Positions 35,462 through 45,944 are shown, numbered from the stretch's first letter. The stretch is 64,000 bases of DNA from Kistimonas asteriae (GCF_018263925.1 NZ_JAEVHF010000005.1:124001-188000), one strand, 5' to 3'. Translations and numbers: made by a program. The notes: generated by a model not told the origin, from the letters alone.

Positions 35462-35710
35462 GCAGGCATGTATCAGTAATGCGATGACAGTGACAACCAA
35501 CGCCAGTGCGTTGTTTACCTGAACACAGATAAACCTCATCAGTTGAAACAGCACGGCATTCACCAGAGTACGCTTCATAAACAATGAGCTATAGAATCGA
35601 GTCACGGTGCTTTTTAATCGTTATACGTCGTTTGTTTTATCCCAACATACTGTGGATAACAATCATTGCTAATATTGCGATGTAAAAACGTCCACAATAA
35701 AAAATACCCC

Positions 35711-37810
35711 TTAAAACCCTGACTCTCGATGTAACACCGTTACGGCTTTTCGCCACCACCCTGCCACCAGGCTTTCCGATACACCATTAATCACAACGGC
35801 ACCGCGTAACACACGTTCTGGCAACACCGAGCCGTCAGGCAAACTAAAGAACACCCGATAAGTCCCCTTTACGGGGATCAGTTCACGGTCGCGGTTTTCA
35901 CGCACCGCCAGGTCACCACCAAACAGTGACGCAGAATACAGGCTGTCCAGCTCACGGATAGCCCGCGCCTCAACATCGTCGACGGTTATGGGAATCGGTG
36001 ACCAGTGCCCTTTTTCTGGATAAAAGAATCCCGCCATCCCTGGCCGAATCCGCATCAGTGCTGACTCATCCAGATACCCGATCAGTTGTGGACGCTCTCT
36101 ATCCAACACAGATAACAGGGGCTCTCCTTCTGTAACCCACTGCCCAGACCTGACCTCCGGTGATACATCTGTCACGATGCCGTCGTACGGCGCGTGTGCA
36201 ATGAGTCGTTGCTGGCGGGCTTTCAAACTTCGGATATTCTGCAGCTGGGTGCTGAGTTCCGTACGGATAACCAGCGCCTGCTCCCTGAGTTTCGGATCAA
36301 AGCCGATCGCGCGGCCCTGCTGAGCCAGCTCTTTCAAACGCAGTCGGGATCCTGAAACCTCTTGTTCAAGTTCCGATGCATAGACTCGAAACAATGCCTC
36401 CCCCCTGGATACTGCCTGACCCGTTTCCGGTAATGATGTTGATAACCGGCCCGATACGGGCGCATAGAGTATCGTATATTGTCCCTGCAACCAGGCAGGC
36501 ATATTGATCGATTCACGCCATGGCACGAGGAGAAGGAACAGCAAGACAATCAATAGTCCTGTTGTACGAACGGTCGTACGATTCCAGCGCATATGCCGTC
36601 GCCGGTCATGCCACTCACGGAGTTCATTCCAGATTGGGCGGACAATGAAATACCCGATTTCAACCACAAACAGGAAAATACCCAGTACCTTGAAAAAGAA
36701 GTGGTAGACCAGCAACGCAATCCCCAGGAACAGCAGGAAGCGATAGATCCAGACGGCAATCGCGTATCCAATCAGCAAGGCTCTCGGCTGCTCGGGGGGC
36801 GCTTCACCAAGACCGAACAGACGCTCTCTCAGCCACCAGCGCGATAACGCAAAAGAACGGGATTCCAGGTTGGGTACCCGCAAGGTGTCCGATATCAGGT
36901 AATAGCCGTCAAACCGCATTAACGGATTGAAGTTAACCAACACGCTCAACAGCCAGGTCGTGGTCGCCAGCAGGAAGAAAACACTCCGCCACACGCCTTC
37001 CGGTGTGAGGCTCCATGCGAGTAACGCTATAGCCGCGACGCCCAGCTCAACAGCCACACCTGCTGCACCAATGGCCAGCCGATCGTTTCGTCGGGTAACC
37101 CGCCACGCATCACTGGTATCCGTATACAACACTGGCCATCCCACCAGCAGTGCAACTCCCATAACCGATACACGACACCCTTTGGCTTTGGCCACCCAGG
37201 CATGCCCCAGCTCATGGAGAAGCTTGATGACAAACAGTGTCAGACCATAGGCTGCCAGCCCCTGCACATTGAAAAAATGTTGGAATGTTGTCAGGAACTG
37301 ATCAAATTGACGCCCCACCATGATCAAGCCGACCACGGCACACACTACCAGGGCCATCCGCACATAGCGGGAACCCAGCCAACGCACCCAGGGCAAGGTC
37401 TGGGTCAGAAAACGATCAGGCCTGACCAGTGGTATTCGTACAAACAGGTAGGTTTTCAGGAGCTTTTTGAAGAACTGCGGCTTTTGCGACAATTGACGCT
37501 CAAACCACGTGTGCTGGGCACTGTCAGCCTCAACCAGGTGATTGTTGCGCAGAAACGCAAAGATCGTCTCAACATCCGCAACGGAGACAATATATCCCGA
37601 ACGCGATGCCGCTTTTTGTGCAACAGTTTCGGCATCACTGCCATTCAGGCAAGAGAGGATATCGACCTCAGCCTCGCCCAGCCGGAAAAACCGGTTTGAC
37701 AATGGATCATGCAACAACCAAACCGGTGAACCATCAACTTCCGGCTCACCGGGTAACAGCTCCAGGTCCTGCCGTAGCGCCGGCACTGGCGGCTTGGGCA
37801 TGCTCTCCAT
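35711..37810 (-). CDS. PqqD-like / M50 zinc metalloprotease / HlyD-like fusion membrane protein
   Basis: A 699-residue protein. Residues 10-95 resemble a PqqD/RRE-like winged helix (LHDPLSNRFFRLGEAEVDILSCLNG split across a turn). Several membrane helices follow, with the M50 zinc motif HELGH (199-203) and the third-ligand region FNPLMRFDGYY. From about residue 440 a HlyD-type lipoyl/barrel-sandwich region appears (APVSGRLSTSLPETGQAVSRGE and HAPYDGIVTDVSPEVRSG). It should sit in the inner membrane with a periplasmic arm. The start is uncertain: the ATG at 37810 overlaps the end of the upstream LEPR-XLL gene by 65 bases, implying coupling. It probably recognises, cleaves or helps export that partner. 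Confidence 0.8.
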   Translation of the reverse strand: MESMPKPPVPALRQDLELLPGEPEVDGSPVWLLHDPLSNRFFRLGEAEVDILSCLNGSDAETVAQKAASRSGYIVSVADVETIFAFLRNNHLVEADSAQHTWFERQLSQKPQFFKKLLKTYLFVRIPLVRPDRFLTQTLPWVRWLGSRYVRMALVVCAVVGLIMVGRQFDQFLTTFQHFFNVQGLAAYGLTLFVIKLLHELGHAWVAKAKGCRVSVMGVALLVGWPVLYTDTSDAWRVTRRNDRLAIGAAGVAVELGVAAIALLAWSLTPEGVWRSVFFLLATTTWLLSVLVNFNPLMRFDGYYLISDTLRVPNLESRSFALSRWWLRERLFGLGEAPPEQPRALLIGYAIAVWIYRFLLFLGIALLVYHFFFKVLGIFLFVVEIGYFIVRPIWNELREWHDRRRHMRWNRTTVRTTGLLIVLLFLLLVPWRESINMPAWLQGQYTILYAPVSGRLSTSLPETGQAVSRGEALFRVYASELEQEVSGSRLRLKELAQQGRAIGFDPKLREQALVIRTELSTQLQNIRSLKARQQRLIAHAPYDGIVTDVSPEVRSGQWVTEGEPLLSVLDRERPQLIGYLDESALMRIRPGMAGFFYPEKGHWSPIPITVDDVEARAIRELDSLYSASLFGGDLAVRENRDRELIPVKGTYRVFFSLPDGSVLPERVLRGAVVINGVSESLVAGWWRKAVTVLHRESGF

Positions 37811-40800
37811 GGCTAAAGCCCCAGCCACTGCCGTGCCGCAGCAAACGGACGTCTGAAGAGGTAATAGAACAAAGAAACATTCTCTCCACTGATTCGGGCG
37901 GTTCCCCGCCATCCCAATACTCCAGCACGCCCTGCTGAGGCAGGCTCCGGATCTTGAACCAGAGGTCATCCGGCAACCCTTCGATATACCCGACAGAATC
38001 AGTATTCTGACTCTGCGGCTCCAACGGGAAAGGCAGTGCATGGAGCCTGTCAGCCTCCAACGCCTTTCCATCCATCTCAACGGTCAGTCGGGCGTCGCCC
38101 CCATTTTCCCAATACACCAGGTCAATGGGATAGAGCCCGGCCTTTGCTGCCGTGAAAGCTCCCTGGCTTTTGGCATAAGCACGGTTGCCGTCGTACTGGC
38201 TGACAGTCTGGCCATCAACGTTCAATCGAAAGCCATCATCCGAGCCAATAGTGAAATGATGCTCACCCGCAGTCAGGTCAATGTAACCGCGAAAATGAAA
38301 TGCCATGGTCGTTAATGCGGCCTGCTTATTCCCCCCTCTCAGGCTCTGGGCATCGGTTGTACCCAGAAAATCCTGCAGGCTGTGACGTCCCTGATCCGTG
38401 TAGTGAAAACTGGACGCCTTGAAAACACTATCCGGCGGTTCTGACATCAGTCGTTCCGCACTGGCGATGCTGTTGAGACTGGCCAGGGTTTCAATCCAGT
38501 CTCCCAGAAGACTGCCGCCCGTATCGAAGACTTCTCCGAGTAGCCCGCCCTGGCTGACCGAAACGGATCGTCCATCAACATCGGTTAACTGTTGATAAGT
38601 CTCCTTCCCTTGAGGCTCTGCCGCAGCCCTGGGCTTGAACAGGGTATCCGGGTTAATGGACTGGCCATCCAGTTCCACATCCAGTGTCGCCTTGCCGCCA
38701 TTTTCCCAATAGATCAGCTCGACGGGATAGAGACCCTCCCGGTCAGCATGGAAGTCACCACTCCCCTTGTTATCACGACTATAGGGCCGGTTTCCGTCAT
38801 ACTGGCTGATATCCCGGCCACCAACACGCAGGACAAAGCCGTCATCTGATCCGACAGAGAAGTGATGATCCCCAGCTTTCAGGTCAATGTAACCGGTGAA
38901 ACGGAATGCCATGGTATGCAGGTGTGCATCCGGGTTACCAAACAGGGTATGACTGTCTTCTACGCCCAGAAAGTCTGACAGGGTATGCCTGCCATGGTCT
39001 GTGTAGCTGAAGGTTGTTGCGGTGAAAAAGCTGTCCGGCTCCTGATGGGTCAGGGTATCAATATCTGCCACTTTGCTCAGGGCTGCGCCGGTATCATAGA
39101 CCTCGGCCAGCAAACCGCCCTGCCTGACGGCGACTGGCTGCCCCCTGACATCCGTAATGACAGGATAATCTTCACTGCCATCCACATCCGTCGCCATGAT
39201 CTGTTTGTCCGTAATGGCAGCAATGCCGGTCTGGGTACCGGCTTTTTCAATCACCGTCAGCTCTCCGCCCCTGGCGACCGGCCGATCATTGACCGGAATG
39301 GCACCCAGTCCAAGGATTCCATAGACCCGGTTTGGACCGCCATCTCCAACGGAGAACTCAAAGCTGCTGACATGGTCCTCACTGCCGTCATGCACAAAAC
39401 GAACACAGTTGGAATTGATGTTCTGCTGGGTGAAATAACCATAAGACTTGATATCGTTTCGTTCATCGCCACAGTGATGGTCACCTATCAACCGCGTACC
39501 CACATCATCCCATTGCACACCATCGTAAACCTGCAGCTGACCATTGGGCGGTAACCGGGTCACGGTAAAGATAACTTCCGAAGGCGGTGTTTCTTCAGTG
39601 CCATCCTTGCTAATCATGCTGTAGTCGAGGTTCACGTTGGTGATCAGCGCTTCTCCCCCTTCGATCGTCATGACAGGCTTGGGCGCACCCTCGTTATTAT
39701 TCACAGGAAACGTCGGTTTCAGCTCCTCCAGCCCGTCCTCGGGTAGCAATCCCTCACAGGGTTTTGTTGAAGGTTCCGGAATATGAATAGTAAAGCGGTT
39801 ATCAGTGGCTATCGGTTGCCCCTTACCGTAGCGCACACCGCCTTCCTCACCGGGATTCGGCCAGGCCTTGAGCGTGGAATCACGCACGCTGAACATAAAA
39901 GTATCGGTGACATTTCCCGACACACTGACGGTTTGAAGATAACGGACCTGCCCTTCGTCGATCTGCTTCTGCGTAAACCGTGCGCCAACCGATACCTCTT
40001 TTGGGGTACCGCCGATATTGACGACAACCAGACCGTATACTGGTGAACTTTCGAGGGTATACACCAGTTCAGAGGGGCGATTATCAATATCGTCTGAACG
40101 CAGGTGGTCGCGATCAATCCGGGTGGAACTGCAGGGTGTGACAGTTATTGGATTATTCGTCACCAGAACCGGGTCATCATCGACGGGCAGAATATCAAGC
40201 ACAATGGTTTCACTGGCAGTCAGTTTACCCGCATCACCGGTGCCACCGCCGGCATCCGTGACAGCCAATGTAAACGACAAATCACCATTACTTCCGGTTT
40301 CCCCGCCATGATGCTCATACGCGACTTTATCCAGCTGATCTGCGGTAAATACACTGCCGATCGTCAGCTCGGTATCTCCGGCCCCGAAAACACCATCGCC
40401 ATCATTATCCAGGAACAGTCGGCCTTCACTGACCAGCCCTGCCGACAGCCCTGTAACATTGATCTGCACCTTCTCCGGCGTATCCGCATGACTGATTTCA
40501 GGATCCTGCAGGGATAACGCCAGCCTCTTACCCTGGCCTTCAAACAAGGTGTTATCACCGACACTGATCGCTGGCGGCTGGTTTTTCGGCTGCAGATCAA
40601 TGATGACCTCGCCATTGTCCGACGTCCCGGCACCATCAAAGACCGTGACACGGAACCGATCGGTTTCTCCTGCCTGCACGTCCTGACCATTATGGGTATA
40701 CACCAGCTTATCGAGCTGATCGTAAGAGAACGTGGTACCCGCCACCATCCGATTCCCCTTGAAAGTCAGCTGCCCTTCCAGCGGTAGGCTGTCAATGCGA

Positions 40801-41507
40801 ACGGTCATCTGCTGCAGGAGCTGGTCACCGGTATCAATATCCGGATCACGCAGACCAAACTGGTCTGCCACAAAGGTAACTGCCCCGCCCTCCTGGGCCG
40901 AGAGATGAATGTCATCGGAGATCGTTACCGGATCGTTCACCGGGCGAACCACGATGGCAACCGCCAGGGGATCACAGGAATCACCACTGTCATCGGTCAC
41001 CTGGAAGGTCAAGGTGATGGTGCCATTGAAATGGCCTGTGGGCAGAATCGTCATCCCCGTCAACGCATGATTCAGCGCAACTGATGTGCCGGCCAACGTA
41101 AGCCCGTCGACACTCGGGGTTACAGTCACATCCGTCGAGTCCCCCAAGATCAAGATACGATCCAGACTGCCAGGATCAACCCTGGGGTTGTTATCCGCCA
41201 TCCGGATGGTCAGGCTCAGCGTCTCCTCCGCTATGGGGTGCGAGACACTGATACCGTCGATTGCGAGGGGGGTTGCTGAATCCTCCTGCATTCTTCGGGA
41301 CGAGGCCCCTGCATCGGATATGGCAGGCACCGTCGTCTCTGCAACGTTGCGTAGCAGTCTGTCGGCCGCGTCCCGGTAATCCGTATCCGTCGAGATAAAG
41401 TCGGTATGTTCAACCGGAGCGGGGGAAGTATCCGCCAACGTGGCCAGACCCGCCGCATCGAGCAACACCCGGGGTTCCAGCGCCTGCAATAGAAATCGCA
41501 CAGCCAT
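37746..41507 (-). CDS. LEPR-XLL domain surface protein with CSPG/cadherin-like repeats and two PA14 domains
   Basis: A 1253-residue protein. The N-terminus has LQALEPRVLLDAA, the LEPR-XLL signature of large repetitive surface proteins. Residues about 90-790 are CSPG/cadherin-like repeats (FTADQLDKVAYEH, FTQKQIDEGQVRYL). Two homologous PA14-type domains follow at about 795-960 and 990-1160 (GLLAEVYDTG, YIDLKAGDHHFSVGSDDGF, YPVELIYWENGG), probably binding carbohydrate. A last partial repeat ends the protein; no RTX nonapeptides are visible. AGGTG lies nine bases before the ATG at 41507; a GTG at 41519 is possible. It overlaps the M50/HlyD gene, its likely dedicated processing or export partner. 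Role: adhesion. Confidence 0.82.
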   Translation of the reverse strand: MAVRFLLQALEPRVLLDAAGLATLADTSPAPVEHTDFISTDTDYRDAADRLLRNVAETTVPAISDAGASSRRMQEDSATPLAIDGISVSHPIAEETLSLTIRMADNNPRVDPGSLDRILILGDSTDVTVTPSVDGLTLAGTSVALNHALTGMTILPTGHFNGTITLTFQVTDDSGDSCDPLAVAIVVRPVNDPVTISDDIHLSAQEGGAVTFVADQFGLRDPDIDTGDQLLQQMTVRIDSLPLEGQLTFKGNRMVAGTTFSYDQLDKLVYTHNGQDVQAGETDRFRVTVFDGAGTSDNGEVIIDLQPKNQPPAISVGDNTLFEGQGKRLALSLQDPEISHADTPEKVQINVTGLSAGLVSEGRLFLDNDGDGVFGAGDTELTIGSVFTADQLDKVAYEHHGGETGSNGDLSFTLAVTDAGGGTGDAGKLTASETIVLDILPVDDDPVLVTNNPITVTPCSSTRIDRDHLRSDDIDNRPSELVYTLESSPVYGLVVVNIGGTPKEVSVGARFTQKQIDEGQVRYLQTVSVSGNVTDTFMFSVRDSTLKAWPNPGEEGGVRYGKGQPIATDNRFTIHIPEPSTKPCEGLLPEDGLEELKPTFPVNNNEGAPKPVMTIEGGEALITNVNLDYSMISKDGTEETPPSEVIFTVTRLPPNGQLQVYDGVQWDDVGTRLIGDHHCGDERNDIKSYGYFTQQNINSNCVRFVHDGSEDHVSSFEFSVGDGGPNRVYGILGLGAIPVNDRPVARGGELTVIEKAGTQTGIAAITDKQIMATDVDGSEDYPVITDVRGQPVAVRQGGLLAEVYDTGAALSKVADIDTLTHQEPDSFFTATTFSYTDHGRHTLSDFLGVEDSHTLFGNPDAHLHTMAFRFTGYIDLKAGDHHFSVGSDDGFVLRVGGRDISQYDGNRPYSRDNKGSGDFHADREGLYPVELIYWENGGKATLDVELDGQSINPDTLFKPRAAAEPQGKETYQQLTDVDGRSVSVSQGGLLGEVFDTGGSLLGDWIETLASLNSIASAERLMSEPPDSVFKASSFHYTDQGRHSLQDFLGTTDAQSLRGGNKQAALTTMAFHFRGYIDLTAGEHHFTIGSDDGFRLNVDGQTVSQYDGNRAYAKSQGAFTAAKAGLYPIDLVYWENGGDARLTVEMDGKALEADRLHALPFPLEPQSQNTDSVGYIEGLPDDLWFKIRSLPQQGVLEYWDGGEPPESVERMFLCSITSSDVRLLRHGSGWGFSHGEHAQAASAGATAGPGAVTR

Positions 41508-41678
41508 GCCTGATAACACCTGACAACAGTGAACAACGAGGCAATTGAATGCTCAGGGAAGCTGCCGTCATGAACGACAGAATGAAAAGCACCATCGTAT
41601 AACCCCTCCCAGCATAGAACCGGAAGGCCTGAGTTGCACAATGGCCATGAAGGCTTTCTATCAGGAGACAGTGTCGAG

Positions 41679-42275
41679 TTATTGCATGCGCTGGAAAACC
41701 ACGAACTGGTTGTTAGCCGGCATGGCGTGATCGGCCACCAGCGACATACCAGCATCCCCTGCCCAGGCGATCAGCTGTTCAATATCACGGATTCCCTGGT
41801 GATCAGCACGCTGCTTCAGCTGCAGGTCAAACGCGGCATTGGAGGCACTGGTGAACTGCCCATCATACTTAAAGGGGCCATAGAGAAACAGGTAGCCTTT
41901 GTCTGGTAGTTGCCGACCGGCTCCCTGAAACAACCGTTCAACCGCTTCCGATGGCATGATATGCGTCGTGTTGGCGGTAAAGATATGATCAACAGCCAGA
42001 CCTTCTGGCCAGGGCTGGCAGACATCCAGCGCTAGGGATTCCAGGAGATTGGCCAGACCGCTCTGCTGACGCCAGGCTTCAACCTTTGACAGATTGGCTG
42101 ACAACTCGGTTGGTATCCATGTCACATGAGGTAGATAACGGGCAAAATGCACGGCATGCTGGCCAGTGCCACTGCCGATTTCCAGTACTGTCGACGATTC
42201 CCTGAGATAGCGCTCCAACCACCTCAGTATGGGTTCACGATTCCGGTGTGTCGCAGGCGCATCAGGTAAGGACAT
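41679..42275 (-). CDS. DUF938-family SAM-dependent methyltransferase
   Basis: A 198-residue protein typical of the DUF938 family (about 200 residues). The SAM motif is VLEIGSGTGQHAVHFARYLP, followed by PTELSANLSKVEAWR and the family segments IFTANTTHIMPSEAVE and YLFLYGPFKYDGQFTS. The natural substrate is not known. It precedes the LEPR-XLL gene by 170 bases on the same strand; a shared promoter is possible, a shared function is not evident. Confidence 0.88.
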   Translation of the reverse strand: MSLPDAPATHRNREPILRWLERYLRESSTVLEIGSGTGQHAVHFARYLPHVTWIPTELSANLSKVEAWRQQSGLANLLESLALDVCQPWPEGLAVDHIFTANTTHIMPSEAVERLFQGAGRQLPDKGYLFLYGPFKYDGQFTSASNAAFDLQLKQRADHQGIRDIEQLIAWAGDAGMSLVADHAMPANNQFVVFQRMQ

Positions 42276-42512
42276 GGTATGCCAATCCTAACTAATAAGA
42301 TGAAACGGTAACGCCACAAAAACTCGCATCACAGCGTAAAATAACATAAATAGCCACTGATCATTCATCACACGTTGTACAGTATCAATAACACTACTCT
42401 TAGCTCTGCCACCTTTTATGACCCCAAAAAGAACAATCCTGCATGACATCTGAGGAAACTAAATACAACTTATTGTTGTCATAAGCTTAAACATACCTGT
42501 CAGGAAAATGCT
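42276..42512. other. divergent AT-rich promoter region
   Basis: 237 bases between the DUF938 gene and the first U-box-like gene. No gene or clear operator seen. Confidence 0.3.
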
Positions 42513-44333
42513 ATGTCAGTGGCAACCGACTATTGCACACCTCCCAAAATTGATTCAAACGCAAAAAACTGCGACATACCCGCAGAGTGTTTTTATCATT
42601 TCCCAGTAAAAAGCGTAGAAACGGCTTGTGGCAAACTGCTTAAACAAGATTCAATCAGAACACGATGCCGGGCACTGGCTGACCGAGCTATTGCAACAAT
42701 GAGCAGGATAAAAACAAAAATAACCCATCACTGGAAAAGCGAGTCCATAATACGAAACCTAAAAATCGCTGCCTATATCGCTGCAGCCATTGCGGTTTTC
42801 ATTCTCATTAACGCTGTAACAGTGGGACTACTGGCGCCACTAGTATTATTAGGTAGTATTGGCGTAATACTGCTTATTGAATTCGGCGTTATACTCTTCC
42901 CTCTATCCATTGCACTATCAATTTATGCTGCTTATAAAGTTGCTGAAAATATTAATAGTTTGCCACGACTTATATCTCCAACCTTCAGGGAAGAAAACAA
43001 CAACACCCATCGAGAGAATGTTCCTGCAATATTGTTAGATGGCATCAAAGAACTGCATCAAAAGCTGCTAGTAGTTGCAGACAAAGACGTTCAAAACCTT
43101 TCCCAAGAGGATATATCAACACTTTTCCATATACTTAAAGAAGTGGACGACTTATCGAAATTAGCATCAGGAAACAAAGACTACGAAAAAGCCAAAAAAT
43201 CTCTCACACAATATTTACAGAAAAATGCCAAAGCTCGACTTAAAGACAAAAAAACACTTTTAGAAAAAATCAAAGATCATGCGTTAATGAAAGATACAAA
43301 AAGATTAGAGCACCTTATCGAAACCATCAACAGGAACACTAACAATAAGGAAACCACCCTTAATTATCTGAACGAAATCACTGACATTATAATGGCTTAT
43401 ATGGATGAGGAAAACATACACCCCAGCATTGAAGCATTAGTCACAAAATTACGTCCAATATTACTTGACCAGCTCGATAAAGAAAACAAAGCGCTATTAC
43501 ATGAATTTACAGAACTGACTGAGCTTAAGGTTTTAACTGGAGACGACAATATGATTGCGTTTATCAATGCTGACGGCGATAAAGATGAAATAAACCTCTA
43601 TGATTTGGTAGATAAACTTCATACTATCGAGAAATTACACCAATTATTACCTGTATTAACTGCCTATAGTAGATCATGTATTACAGCTGTTGAAAACGAT
43701 CCAGCGACTGATGACACTGTATACATCAGTGCATCCCCAGTGTCGGAGATACCCTTTTCAGTCACTGCTAGCAAACCTGACTCCCCCACCAGGAAAGCAG
43801 AGAAAAGGCTACCAGAGTTTGAAACCAAAGAGGACTTATTCAAGATAAATCGCATCTACATATTACTACGAGAAAAACTACTCAAGCTCACCGGTCGTGA
43901 TAATCAAGCAGCAGGTTGTAACGGCCCTCAAAGAATGTGGGCAATGCGATCTGCGACAAGAAGAATCAAACATTTCTGGGAGGATAGAAAACATCCGGTT
44001 AAGCTCAATACCGTTGAGACGAACGAAGACACTTATGAAAGCCCAATAGACAGGATCCCATTTGATGAAGTCGCTCCCACCCTGAAAACCGCTGATAATA
44101 TTGTACTATTGCTTAAGGATGGCAGAATCTATGCCCGTGACGAGCTGAGAAAATGGGCAGAACAGCAAAACTTCGATGATGGATTGCTTATCAGTCCTTT
44201 TACAAGGGAGACTGCTCATGTTTTAGATATGTGCCCCTTGCCAGCCATGATCCCTGCAAAAGCATTCACGCTTGAGACATTTCTACCGCAAGCGCTCCCA
44301 CTACACTTCATCATGCAACTTCCGTATGACTAA
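42513..44333 (+). CDS. membrane protein with C-terminal U-box-like domain, effector candidate
   Basis: A 606-residue protein, AT-rich relative to its neighbours. AGGAA precedes the ATG. A hydrophobic hairpin occupies residues about 84-142. A long Lys/Glu-rich helical region follows (about 165-420). The C-terminus contains NIVLLLKDGRIYARDELRKW (536 is the Asp of DGRIY), then ISPFTRET and IPAKAFTLETFL. This is the U-box pattern: DG-x-x-Y-x-R-x2-L-x-x-W, a SP-x-T-R-E loop, then a helix with a IPN-like start. U-boxes recruit E2 enzymes as ubiquitin ligases in eukaryotes and in secreted effectors such as LubX. Secretion signal not visible. Ligase activity is inferred only from the pattern. Confidence 0.65.
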   Translation: MSVATDYCTPPKIDSNAKNCDIPAECFYHFPVKSVETACGKLLKQDSIRTRCRALADRAIATMSRIKTKITHHWKSESIIRNLKIAAYIAAAIAVFILINAVTVGLLAPLVLLGSIGVILLIEFGVILFPLSIALSIYAAYKVAENINSLPRLISPTFREENNNTHRENVPAILLDGIKELHQKLLVVADKDVQNLSQEDISTLFHILKEVDDLSKLASGNKDYEKAKKSLTQYLQKNAKARLKDKKTLLEKIKDHALMKDTKRLEHLIETINRNTNNKETTLNYLNEITDIIMAYMDEENIHPSIEALVTKLRPILLDQLDKENKALLHEFTELTELKVLTGDDNMIAFINADGDKDEINLYDLVDKLHTIEKLHQLLPVLTAYSRSCITAVENDPATDDTVYISASPVSEIPFSVTASKPDSPTRKAEKRLPEFETKEDLFKINRIYILLREKLLKLTGRDNQAAGCNGPQRMWAMRSATRRIKHFWEDRKHPVKLNTVETNEDTYESPIDRIPFDEVAPTLKTADNIVLLLKDGRIYARDELRKWAEQQNFDDGLLISPFTRETAHVLDMCPLPAMIPAKAFTLETFLPQALPLHFIMQLPYD

Positions 44334-44525
44334 CCCGTTACCTCCACCGGAACAACAGATTTGGATACTCACCTCATCACCGCTACACCCATTGTCGGGA
44401 ATCTCTCATTAGATCAATGAAACAGTTAGGACATTGACACGGGGAACAGTGAACTTTCCTCACATTGTCTCGTCAATAAATAAGAGATCACCCAGTACTG
44501 AAACCCCATCAAGGTTCCTGTCGGC

Positions 44526-45944
44526 ATGAATAGCTGCTTCTTGGCACAACCGGGCACGTCATTCAGAAAAGCGTCTCTTTCATACCCTACCACGGCGAAA
44601 CAGCGATATGGCTATTTGCTGACACCCGTTATCCAGCAGGCGCTTGACCCACATTTTTTAGCACAACCCTCACATCCAAGTACGCTAAAACGTAAATTAT
44701 GTGATTTCGCCATAGCAACCCACAAAAAGGTCCGGGCTTATTTTTCCGACCCAGCAACGGCAGATCGTATCCGACTGGCTTTCCTCACATTTATCACGTT
44801 ACTTGCCATTAGCGCCTTGATTTACCTACTATTTCTTGGCATTGGCGCACTCTTACTCAATTCACTGGCCGTGATTATGGCATTTTCAGTCTGCTGCTCG
44901 ATTCCCGGGCTCTTACTGGCGGCCATTTATGTTCCGATCTATCTTCGTGAGCAATATCCTTGCCGCCCGCGCCAGACCGTACCATCCGCACCTCCCCTGG
45001 AGCCAGAACCGCCTTACGCCCTCGCTAATGTTCAGGCTCTACTCCAAAATGCCAAAGCGTGCACTGAAGAAAATTTTGAACCTTATGTTACCTTGATGGT
45101 GGAGCTCTATGCCCTTGGCCATTTTAAAACCTTTGAACGGTACCACGTATCAGCCACCTGGCTGCACAGCCAACTCCTGGACAACCCTACCCTCAAGCAA
45201 TGGCTCTTAAGACGCTGTATCGAACATGATAGAAATCGCATACAGGAAACCTATCAACGCAGCCTTACACTTGATGACATAGGCTATCTTTTACAATTTA
45301 TTAAAGCTGATAAACACTGCCTCAGTACCGAAGAAAAAAGTACACTCTGCAAGTATATTGGTGGTCAACTATGCAATTATTTAAGCAGTAACATTACCTT
45401 GTTACACGATGAAATAGATAAAGATTCTTTTGAAAATATTCTTCGGACCGAAGCCCATAATATCGACACACTGATGGAGGAAGTTTTTCAACTTTCCCAG
45501 TTCATACATCTTTGTGACACTGTCACTGATTTATCAAGCAGTGACAATGAAAGCTTCAGCTTACAATCTGGAGTAAGAGAGTACGCTTTTCAGCGCTATC
45601 AGAAAATACGTGAGCCTTTTGAAACATACTGCACCCAAAAACGTATCACCTGGTTTAAAGCGCCATTAATCAGGGCGATCAGGCAGCATCCACTTATAGG
45701 CATGTACAGACCTTTTGACGATTCAATATGGCCCCGCTTGAATGCGATAGAAACCCCTGCTATAAACTTGGTAGATAACAGCCTTGTCGATTACACCCAA
45801 CTGCAACATTATTTAAATAGCTGCAACGATGATGAAGTCAGTTGGATCTCTCCGATTACTGGTAACAAGTTTGCACGGGAGGATATTATATGCCTTGATA
45901 AAATCCTACCTATTCAACAATACAGAACCACCCAGCAGCTATAG
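44526..45944 (+). CDS. membrane protein with degenerate U-box-like C-terminus, paralogue of the upstream gene
   Basis: A 472-residue protein with the same plan as its neighbour: a short soluble N-terminus, a membrane hairpin (residues about 83-140, including SVCCSIPGLLLAAIYVPIYL), a helical middle, and a C-terminal VDNSLVDYTQLQHYLNSCN then ISPITGNKFAREDI. This resembles a U-box with the SP-x-T loop kept and the DGxxY turn degraded. The N-terminal FLAQP motif occurs twice (about residues 5 and 44), suggesting a small duplication. The ribosome-binding site is weak (AAGG, 11 bases away). The gap from the upstream gene is 192 bases. Effector role inferred from architecture. Confidence 0.6.
   Translation: MNSCFLAQPGTSFRKASLSYPTTAKQRYGYLLTPVIQQALDPHFLAQPSHPSTLKRKLCDFAIATHKKVRAYFSDPATADRIRLAFLTFITLLAISALIYLLFLGIGALLLNSLAVIMAFSVCCSIPGLLLAAIYVPIYLREQYPCRPRQTVPSAPPLEPEPPYALANVQALLQNAKACTEENFEPYVTLMVELYALGHFKTFERYHVSATWLHSQLLDNPTLKQWLLRRCIEHDRNRIQETYQRSLTLDDIGYLLQFIKADKHCLSTEEKSTLCKYIGGQLCNYLSSNITLLHDEIDKDSFENILRTEAHNIDTLMEEVFQLSQFIHLCDTVTDLSSSDNESFSLQSGVREYAFQRYQKIREPFETYCTQKRITWFKAPLIRAIRQHPLIGMYRPFDDSIWPRLNAIETPAINLVDNSLVDYTQLQHYLNSCNDDEVSWISPITGNKFAREDIICLDKILPIQQYRTTQQL

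Noticed and set aside
35426..35578. 50-residue hydrophobic protein as a real small gene
   Set aside because: Its end coincides with the LVxRLWPR motif of DUF488 read up to a nonsense codon, and it lacks a ribosome-binding site; better explained as part of the pseudogene.
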